Shown: one piece after another, positions 7,579-12,551 of the stretch | Numbering within the stretch: the stretch's first letter is position 1 | Layout of the letters: each line of letters begins with the position of its first letter | From: Chloroflexota bacterium | GTDB taxonomy: Bacteria > Chloroflexota > Limnocylindria > Limnocylindrales > CSP1-4 | Length of the DNA stretch: 12,551 nt | Direction of reading: 5' to 3' | Assembly: GCA_021785115.1 (NCBI GenBank) | Contig: JAJYGO010000418.1 | Coordinates: 1-12,551, forward strand | Notes under the pieces: model-generated | Seen by the model: only the letters and a program-made list of their open reading frames with translations | What the model was told of the DNA's origin: nothing | Databases searched by the model: none | Program-made: the position numbers and the translations under genes

Positions 7579-8538
7579 ATGGCCGCGATCCACCCCTACC
7601 TTGACGACGCCGGCCGACCCGACCGGCTGAGCGGCGGCGCGGTGATGATCCCGATCACCACGCCCAAGGGCGGCTTCCGCGTGTGGACCAAGCGCGTCGG
7701 CAACAACCCGGCGCTCAAGGTGCTGCTGCTGCACGGCGGCCCGGGCGCCACGCACGAGGGCTTCGAGGCCTTCGACAGCTTCCTGCCGGCCGCGGGCATC
7801 GAGTACTACTACTACGACCAGCTCGGCTCGGCCTACAGCGACCAGCCGGACGACCCCGACCTCTGGCAGCTCGACCGGTTCGTCGACGAGGTGGAGCAGG
7901 TCCGCCTCGCGCTCGGCCTCGACCGCTCCAGCTTCGTCCTGTTCGGCCAGAGCTGGGGCGGCCTGCTCGCGATGGAGTACGCCCTGCACCACGGCGACGC
8001 ACTCAAGGGGCTGGTCATCTCGAACATGATGTCCAGCTGCCGCGCCTACAACTCGTACGCCGAGGACGTCCTGATGCCGGGGATGGACCAGGCGGCCCTG
8101 GCCGAGATCAAGGGCTACGAGGCGCGGGGCGAGACCGCCGATCCCCGCTACATGGAGCTCCTGATGGAGCACCACTACGTCGAGCACGTGCTGCGGATGC
8201 CGGCCGAGGACTGGCCGGAGCCGGCGGTCCGCATGTTCCGCCACATCAACCAGCAGGTCTACACGCTGATGCAGGGGCCGAGCGAGCTGGGGCTGAGCGG
8301 CAGGCTGCTCGACTGGGACCGCACCGAGGACCTGGCGCGGATCGACGTGCCGACGCTCGTGATCGGCGCCCGCCACGACACGATGGACCCGGCGTTCATG
8401 GAGGACATGGCGCGCCGGCTGCCGCAGGGCCGCTACCTGCACTGCCCCAACGGCAGCCACTGCGCGCTGTACGACGACCAGGAGGCGTTCTTCGCCGGGC
8501 TGATCGACTTCCTGCTGCAGCTGGGGCAGCAGCGGTAG
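7579..8538 (+). CDS. Alpha/beta hydrolase, proline iminopeptidase (S33) type
   Basis: 319 residues, the usual length for S33 proline iminopeptidases. The oxyanion-hole motif HGGPG is at 52-56 and the nucleophile elbow GQSWGG at 123-128, with Ser125 as the nucleophile. The predicted acid is Asp267 (ARHD) and the base His294 (NGSH), so the triad is complete. The cap region 145-240 is helical and contains [11 protein letters not shown] and repeated EHH/HIN segments. There is no signal peptide, so it is cytoplasmic. The family removes N-terminal proline from peptides, but many members act on other amides or esters and the substrate cannot be read here. The ATG at 7579 has GGAGG about 11 bases upstream; an internal Met23 is an alternative start. 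It is divergent from the LuxR regulator and separated by 223 bp from rpsU, so it is probably an independent unit. Confidence 0.88.
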   Translation: MAAIHPYLDDAGRPDRLSGGAVMIPITTPKGGFRVWTKRVGNNPALKVLLLHGGPGATHEGFEAFDSFLPAAGIEYYYYDQLGSAYSDQPDDPDLWQLDRFVDEVEQVRLALGLDRSSFVLFGQSWGGLLAMEYALHHGDALKGLVISNMMSSCRAYNSYAEDVLMPGMDQAALAEIKGYEARGETADPRYMELLMEHHYVEHVLRMPAEDWPEPAVRMFRHINQQVYTLMQGPSELGLSGRLLDWDRTEDLARIDVPTLVIGARHDTMDPAFMEDMARRLPQGRYLHCPNGSHCALYDDQEAFFAGLIDFLLQLGQQR

Positions 8539-8599
8539 GCCCGCCGGGACGCTGGGCGCCGGGGGCGGGGCCCGACCGGTCGCCCGACCCTCCGCTCGA

Positions 8600-8629
8600 T
8601 TCGACGCCTCCGCGCGAGCCGCGTACACT
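8600..8629 (+). promoter_or_regulatory. Candidate promoter of the rpsU cluster
   Basis: TTCGAC (8600-8605) and TACACT (8624-8629) are spaced 18 bp apart and resemble housekeeping -35 and -10 boxes. They lie about 130 bp upstream of rpsU, in the gap after the hydrolase gene. The predicted GC-rich leader contains a small hairpin (8726-8730 with 8734-8738) just before the ribosome binding site. Confidence 0.35.
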
Positions 8630-8744
8630 CCGGCGGCCTGTCGGCAGGCTTCGCGCGCCCGCGAGATCGGGTGTGCGGCCCCCGCCGGGACGCCCCCGCG
8701 CCGCTGGGCATCGCGCACGGGGAGCGGGTCCGAGACCCCTGCCC

Positions 8745-8754
8745 GAGGAGGTGA
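8745..8754 (+). promoter_or_regulatory. Ribosome binding site of rpsU
   Basis: GAGGAGGTGA is an almost complete match to the anti-Shine-Dalgarno sequence and ends 7 bases before the TTG at 8762. It fixes TTG as the start; there is no ATG or GTG in frame nearby. Confidence 0.85.
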
Positions 8755-8761
8755 ACCAGGT

Positions 8762-8947
8762 TTGGCCGAAGTCCGAGTGGGCGAGAACGAGACGTTCGAA
8801 AGCGCCCTTCGCCGCTTCAACAAGAAGATCCAGCAGAGCGGGATCCTCGCCGAGGCGCGTCGTCGTGAGCACTACGAGAAGCCGTCGGTGAAGCGCAAGC
8901 GCAAGGAAGCGAAGCGCAAGAAGAACGCGCGAGCGAGCCAGGGCTGA
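8762..8947 (+). CDS. rpsU: 30S ribosomal protein bS21
   Basis: 61 residues with the bS21 signature: [19 protein letters not shown], then [19 protein letters not shown], then a very basic tail ([15 protein letters not shown]). bS21 sits near the anti-Shine-Dalgarno region of 16S rRNA on the small subunit and helps initiation. The length is normal for the shorter bS21 forms. The start codon is TTG, rescued by a very strong ribosome binding site. The gene lies 108 bp before a yqeY homologue, a pairing seen in many bacteria. bS21 is absent from most Actinobacteria, which is useful for placing this genome. Confidence 0.96.
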   Translation: MAEVRVGENETFESALRRFNKKIQQSGILAEARRREHYEKPSVKRKRKEAKRKKNARASQG

Positions 8948-8978
8948 GCCAGACCGGGTTCGCGGCCGGGCGAGCGAG

Positions 8979-9033
8979 CGGCCGGGCACGGCCGGCGCAA
9001 CCCGCCGCGGACCCGCGGCACCCCCGCCGGGGG
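8979..9033 (+). repeat. Three tandem hairpins in the rpsU-yqeY gap
   Basis: Three short perfect stems follow one another: 8979-8984 with 8989-8994 (6 bp, loop GGCA), 9004-9009 with 9014-9019 (6 bp, loop GACC), and 9021-9025 with 9029-9033 (5 bp, loop GCC). They could attenuate or process the transcript between rpsU, which is needed in bulk, and yqeY. In DNA this GC-rich, short stems also arise by chance. Confidence 0.35.
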
Positions 9034-9055
9034 CGCCTCACCCCAGGAGGGTCCG

Positions 9056-9532
9056 ATGACCCTACGCGAACGACTCCACGACGACACGACCGCCGCGATG
9101 CGGTCGGGCGACGCGCTGCGCCGCGACGTCCTGCGGATGGTGCAGGACGCGATCTACAAGACTGAGAAGGCGAGGCAGGCGGCCCTGTCCGAGGACGAGG
9201 CCCTGGCCGTCGTCACCCGCGAGGTGAAGACCCGCCGCGAGAGCGTCGAGGCGTTCCGCAAGGGCGGCCGCGAGGACCTCGCCGCGAAGGAGGAGGCGGA
9301 GATCGCCATCCTCACCGGCTACCTGCCCCAGCAGCTGACCGAGGACGAGCTGCGCTCCCTCGTGGACGAGGGGATCGCCGCCACCGGCGCCTCCACCGGC
9401 CGCGACCTGGGCAGGGTCATGGGCTGGCTGTCGCCGCGGATCCGCGGCCGTGCCGACGGCAAGGTCGCCTCCGGCCTCGTCGCCCAGGCGCTCGCCAGCG
9501 CGGAAGCCGCCGTCCGCGAGGCCGGCGGCTAG
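9056..9532 (+). CDS. yqeY: GatB/YqeY domain protein
   Basis: 158 residues, close to the ~150 typical of stand-alone YqeY proteins. The N-terminal helices (MTLRERLHDDTTAAMRSGD, RRDVLRMVQDAIYKTE) and the mid motif KTRRESVEAFRKGGREDLA followed by EEAEIAILTGYLPQQL are diagnostic. The C-terminal GRVMGWLSPRIRGRADGKVAS resembles the tail domain of GatB that contacts tRNA. YqeY is thought to bind tRNA or an amidotransferase-like partner, but its role is not settled. It is soluble and cytoplasmic. AGGAGG lies 5 bases before the ATG. The 10-bp gap to the next gene indicates co-transcription with it. Confidence 0.94.
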   Translation: MTLRERLHDDTTAAMRSGDALRRDVLRMVQDAIYKTEKARQAALSEDEALAVVTREVKTRRESVEAFRKGGREDLAAKEEAEIAILTGYLPQQLTEDELRSLVDEGIAATGASTGRDLGRVMGWLSPRIRGRADGKVASGLVAQALASAEAAVREAGG

Positions 9533-9542
9533 GGACGCGCCC

Positions 9543-11708
9543 ATGCTCACGTCCTCGTCCGCCCACACCGACGCCGCCTTCACCCGCCGCGACCTGGGCC
9601 GGCTGCTGGCCGCGTCCGCGCTCCTGATCGCGGCGATGTCGGCGATCCTGGGCCTCGACGTCCTGCCCGCCCAGCCCAGCCTCGAGCTGGGCATGCCCGC
9701 GCCGGCCGTGGTCCAGGCGCCGCGCGCCGCCGCCTACACGAGCCAGGTCCTCACCGAGCAGGCGCGCCAGGCCGCCAGCGCCGCCGTCGAGCCCCAGTAC
9801 ACCTACACGGCCGCCGGCGCCGCCGCCGTCGCCGCCCAGCAGGCCCGGGCGTTCGAGCAGGAGGCGCAGGTCGTCGACGCGGCCTACGCGCCCGGCGTCA
9901 CCGACCTCGGGCGGCAGGCGATCCTCGCGAGCGCGCTCGGCAACCTGACCTCGGCCGACCGCAAGACCCTGATGAACCTCACCCCGGAGCGCTGGACGGC
10001 GGTCCGGACGGAGGCGGCGCGGGTCCTGTCCTCGCTCGAGACCGCCGAGCTGCGCGACAGCGAGCTGGCGCTGGTCCAGGCGAACCTCACCGACCGGATG
10101 GCCGGCGGCCTCTCGCCGGACGAGATCTCGCTGGCCGCGGCCATCGTGCGCCCGCTGCTCGTGCCCAACTCCACCTACTCGGAGCAGCTGACCCAGCAGG
10201 CGAAGGCCGCCGCGGCGGCCGCCGTCCAGCCGGTCCAGCAGAGCTGGGAGCAGGGCGAGACGATCGTCGCCAACGGGGTCCGCATCGACGACGTCGCGTA
10301 CGAGGCGATCACCTACTTCGGGCTCAACCAGGGCGGCCTCGACGTCGCCCGGCTGATCGGCTTCCTGGTGCTGTCGATCCTCACCGTGGCCCTGCTCCTG
10401 GTGTGGACCTGGCGGTTCCGGCGGGAGTTCTGGCACCGCAACAACGTGCTCCTGTTGCTGAGCGTGATCCTGCTGGTGGCCGTGCTCGCGCTCAAGCTCA
10501 CGGCGGGCCGCTACTGGCTGCCCTACGCGCTGCCCCTGAGCGCCGTGGGCATGCTCGTCACGGTGCTGCTCGACGGCGGCGCGGCGCTCGTGCTCACCTC
10601 GCTGCTGGCGATCCTGGCGGCCGCGGTCAACGGCGGCGGCTACGGCGGCGGCCTCGAGCTGGCGGCCTACATCCTGCTGGGCGGCATCGCGGGCATGGTG
10701 GCGGTCCGCCGCGGCGACCGCCTCTCGGTGTTCGTCCGGGCGGGCGCGGCCGTGTTCGTCGTCCAGTCGGTGGTCATCGTGACCTTCGCGCTCCTGGGCC
10801 GCCAGGACGTGCGGGGCGTGCTGGAGCTGATCGGCGCGTCCGCGGTCTCGGCCGGTGGCGCCGCCGTGGCGACGGCGGGCTCGGTGGCCGTGGTCGGCTC
10901 CGTCTTCGGCATTCTGACGGTGTTCCAGCTGCTCGAGCTCGCGAACCCGAGCGCGCCCCTCCTGCGGCGGCTGCTGGTGGAGACGCCCGGCACCTACCAC
11001 CACAGCCTGATGGTGGGCAACCTGGCGGAGCGGGCCGCCGAGGCGATCGGCGCCGACCCGCTGGTCGCCCGCGTCGCCGCCTACTACCACGACGTCGGCA
11101 AGCTCGCCAACCCGGCTGCGTTCATCGAGAACCAGGCGGGCGGCGAGAACATCCACGATGAGCTCGACCCCGAGCAGTCGGCGTCGCTCCTCAAGAGCCA
11201 CGTCTCGGCGGGCATCGACATCGCCTACGGCGCGGGCCTGCCCAAGCAGCTGATCGCGTTCATCCCGCAGCACCACGGGACGGGCGTGATGTCGTACTTC
11301 TACGCTCGGGCGAAGGAGCTGGCGGCAGCCCCGTACGGCGGCCTCGACACGCCCGAGGGGCGCAGGGCGGCCGACGCGGTGGACGTCCGCAAGTTCCGGC
11401 ACGGCGGGCCCAAGCCGCAGTCGCGGGAGGCGGCGATCATCATGCTGGCGGACTCCGTGGAGGCGTCCGTCCGCTCGCTCTCGTCGCGCGACGAGACGGC
11501 CATCCGCGCCATGGTGGCGCGCATCTTCGAGGAGCGGATCGGCGACGACCAGTTCGACGAGTGCGACCTGACGCTGCGCGACCTCGAGCGGATCCGCGAC
11601 GCGTTCGTCGGCCAGCTGCTCGGGATGTACCACCAGCGGATCGCCTACCCGCAGAACAAGGTGGTGGAGCTGGAGTCGCGCCGGGCGGCCTCGGGCGAGG
11701 ACGACTAG
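9543..11708 (+). CDS. pgpH: 7TM-HD phosphodiesterase, PgpH-type c-di-AMP hydrolase
   Basis: 721 residues, the size of PgpH/7TMR-HDED proteins. A first membrane helix (about 18-40) is followed by an extracytoplasmic, helical 7TMR-HDED region (about 45-268). A bundle of membrane helices spans about 270-465 (for example LIGFLVLSILTVALLLVW and VFVVQSVVIVTFALLG), and a cytoplasmic HD domain runs from about 475 to 700. The HD residues are in place: TYHHS (486-487), YYHDVGK with His516-Asp517, His553 in KSHVSAG, His577-His578 in QHHG and Asp637 in LADSVE. Characterised PgpH proteins hydrolyse cyclic di-AMP. ATG 9543 is chosen because AGGGA (9531-9535), overlapping the yqeY stop, is 7 bases upstream and the first helix then falls at the N-terminus. 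An upstream in-frame start at 9450 lies inside yqeY and is rejected. The phoH and ybeY genes often found beside it are not seen here. Confidence 0.93.
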   Translation: MLTSSSAHTDAAFTRRDLGRLLAASALLIAAMSAILGLDVLPAQPSLELGMPAPAVVQAPRAAAYTSQVLTEQARQAASAAVEPQYTYTAAGAAAVAAQQARAFEQEAQVVDAAYAPGVTDLGRQAILASALGNLTSADRKTLMNLTPERWTAVRTEAARVLSSLETAELRDSELALVQANLTDRMAGGLSPDEISLAAAIVRPLLVPNSTYSEQLTQQAKAAAAAAVQPVQQSWEQGETIVANGVRIDDVAYEAITYFGLNQGGLDVARLIGFLVLSILTVALLLVWTWRFRREFWHRNNVLLLLSVILLVAVLALKLTAGRYWLPYALPLSAVGMLVTVLLDGGAALVLTSLLAILAAAVNGGGYGGGLELAAYILLGGIAGMVAVRRGDRLSVFVRAGAAVFVVQSVVIVTFALLGRQDVRGVLELIGASAVSAGGAAVATAGSVAVVGSVFGILTVFQLLELANPSAPLLRRLLVETPGTYHHSLMVGNLAERAAEAIGADPLVARVAAYYHDVGKLANPAAFIENQAGGENIHDELDPEQSASLLKSHVSAGIDIAYGAGLPKQLIAFIPQHHGTGVMSYFYARAKELAAAPYGGLDTPEGRRAADAVDVRKFRHGGPKPQSREAAIIMLADSVEASVRSLSSRDETAIRAMVARIFEERIGDDQFDECDLTLRDLERIRDAFVGQLLGMYHQRIAYPQNKVVELESRRAASGEDD

Positions 11709-11737
11709 CCGCTCTCGCGTGCGCTCGGCGCCTGAGT

Positions 11738-11791
11738 GCCGCGCGGTGACGTCAGACACCGTCTGGGAGGCGGCCCCATTGACCGCGCGGC
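11738..11791. repeat. Nested inverted repeats between pgpH and the S53 peptidase
   Basis: GCCGCGCGGT (11738-11747) and ACCGCGCGGC (11782-11791) are perfect 10-bp inverted copies. A smaller stem CAGAC-ACC-GTCTG (11753-11765) lies in the loop. It begins 30 bp after the pgpH stop, so it may be a terminator, although no T-tract follows. The right arm overlaps TTGACC (11779-11784), which could be a -35 box for the following gene, so an operator role is also possible. The remainder of the gap up to 11872 shows nothing else clear. Confidence 0.45.
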
Positions 11792-11872
11792 CGCGCACCC
11801 CCACCATGCATGCCACGGCGCTCGGCCCGGACTGTGCCGTGTCCCCAATCCCGGATCTGAGGCGACGTGGCG

Positions 11873-12551
11873 ATGCACTCGGTGGTTCGTCGGTTCGTGG
11901 CGGTCGCGGCCGCCATGCTGGTGCTGTCCGGTCTGGTCATGCCCACGGCGATCGCCGCCGGCACGGCATGGAGCCACCGCGACGCCCGGGTGTGCGCCCA
12001 GGGCACGGCCGACACCGCGGCCTGCGCGAGCATCGCCCGGACGCTCTACCAGAACGGCGTCGAGTTCCACGCGGCGTCGGCGCGCGACCTGGGCGAGGCG
12101 GCCAGGCCCGCGGCGTCGGTCTCGTACTCGGCGACCGGCATCCGCACCGCCTACGGGATCACCGGCTCGGGCGACCCGTCCCGCGTGATCGCCATCGTCG
12201 ACGCCTACGACGACGCCAACGCGTATGCCCACCTGTCCACGTACCGCAGCACCATGGGGCTGCCGGCGATCAGCAGCTGCTCGCTGTCAACCCTGGCGGG
12301 GCTGACCAGCTCGTCATCGAGCCCCTGCTTCGCCAAGGTGAACCAGACGGGCGGCACGTCGCTGCCGTCGCCGAACTCGGGCTGGGCCAACGAGGAGGAC
12401 CTCGACCTCCAGGCCGCGTCGGCGGTGTGCCCGATGTGCAGCATCGTGCTGTTCGAGGCGGCGTCGGCATCGTTCGCCGACCTGGGCACCGCCGTCACGA
12501 CCGCGTCCAGCACCGCGCATGTGCTCGCCATCTCCAACAGCTACAGCTCGA
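11873..12551 (+). CDS. Secreted S53 (sedolisin-like) serine-carboxyl peptidase (3' partial)
   Basis: The frame stays open to the window end; 226 residues are visible. A signal peptide (MHSVVRRF, hydrophobic core, cleavage probably after AIAA near 29) is followed by about 55 residues, then the sedolisin catalytic fold. SVSYSATGIRTAYG (82-95) is the usual entry, VIAIVDAYDDANA (105-117) and the Y-R-S-T-x-G-L-P run (124-131) follow, then FAKVNQTGG. NEEDLDLQ (173-180) supplies the Glu174 and Asp178 pair expected at the family's Glu/Asp positions, and CPMCSIVLFEA and AISNSY follow. The oxyanion Asp and nucleophile Ser lie beyond the window. The family degrades extracellular protein, often at acid pH. 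ATG 11873 is preferred over an in-frame GTG six bases upstream because GAGG sits about 10 bases before the ATG. Paired cysteines (136/152 and 186/189) suggest disulfides. The long pro-domain is not seen. Confidence 0.85.
   Translation, partial: MHSVVRRFVAVAAAMLVLSGLVMPTAIAAGTAWSHRDARVCAQGTADTAACASIARTLYQNGVEFHAASARDLGEAARPAASVSYSATGIRTAYGITGSGDPSRVIAIVDAYDDANAYAHLSTYRSTMGLPAISSCSLSTLAGLTSSSSSPCFAKVNQTGGTSLPSPNSGWANEEDLDLQAASAVCPMCSIVLFEAASASFADLGTAVTTASSTAHVLAISNSYSS

Noticed and set aside
7426..8823. 465-residue - strand frame across the hydrolase and rpsU
   Set aside because: It covers two clear + strand genes with catalytic triad and bS21 signature; its composition is that of a shadow.
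7683..8891. 402-residue + strand frame overlapping the hydrolase and rpsU
   Set aside because: Arg/Gly/Ala/Pro-rich shifted frame of the hydrolase that runs into rpsU, with no motif of its own.
9450..9542. N-terminal extension of PgpH beginning inside yqeY
   Set aside because: The extra 31 residues are Pro/Arg/Ala-rich with no ribosome binding site, whereas the ATG at 9543 has AGGGA at good spacing and puts the first membrane helix at the N-terminus.
9417..11816. 799-residue open frame on the - strand across pgpH
   Set aside because: Antisense shadow in GC-rich DNA. The + strand protein has full HD motifs and membrane helices, while this frame is a low-complexity Arg/His/Gly sequence with no domain.
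11736..12188. 150-residue + strand frame over the start of the S53 peptidase
   Set aside because: Arg/Pro-rich shifted frame; the frame starting at 11873 has a signal peptide and S53 motifs.

Overview
The window is chromosomal DNA of very high GC content. Genes are tightly packed on both strands and third codon positions are strongly GC. The lineage is not fixed by anything I can read directly. A bS21 gene (absent from most Actinobacteria), a rpsU-yqeY-HD-phosphodiesterase cluster, very large ATP-binding regulators and a sedolisin-type secreted peptidase together suggest a high-GC Chloroflexota-like bacterium (for example the Limnocylindria/Dormibacterota side). This is inference; a high-GC actinobacterial relative is the alternative. 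I saw no rRNA, tRNA, CRISPR array, transposase, integrase or phage gene.

Region 1 (1-2664): the 3' part of a large signalling protein on the + strand. It has the tail of a class III nucleotidyl cyclase-like domain, then an AAA/STAND ATPase and a TPR region. It ends in a strong bidirectional hairpin terminator. Region 2 (2699-4151) holds two secreted-protein genes on the - strand, 298 and 86 residues, separated by a regulatory gap with a terminator and operator-like repeats. Region 3 (4148-7296) is a probable three-gene - strand unit: a 932-residue LuxR-type STAND regulator, an unrecognised 92-residue protein, and the 86-residue secreted protein. The last two overlap by ATGA.

Region 4 (7579-8538): a + strand alpha/beta hydrolase of the proline iminopeptidase (S33) type, divergent from the regulator. 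Region 5 (8600-11708): a housekeeping cluster on the + strand. It contains rpsU (bS21, TTG start with an excellent ribosome binding site), a YqeY/GatB-like gene and a PgpH-type 7TM-HD cyclic-di-AMP phosphodiesterase whose ribosome binding site overlaps the yqeY stop. Region 6 (11873-12551): the 5' part of a secreted S53 (sedolisin-like) peptidase that runs off the window and appears to lack the usual long propeptide.

The best candidate for something undescribed is the LuxR regulator - 92 aa - 86 aa secreted protein unit together with the neighbouring 298-residue secreted protein. It looks like a sensor-regulator placed beside its own small exported products. No function can be read from the sequences of the small proteins.
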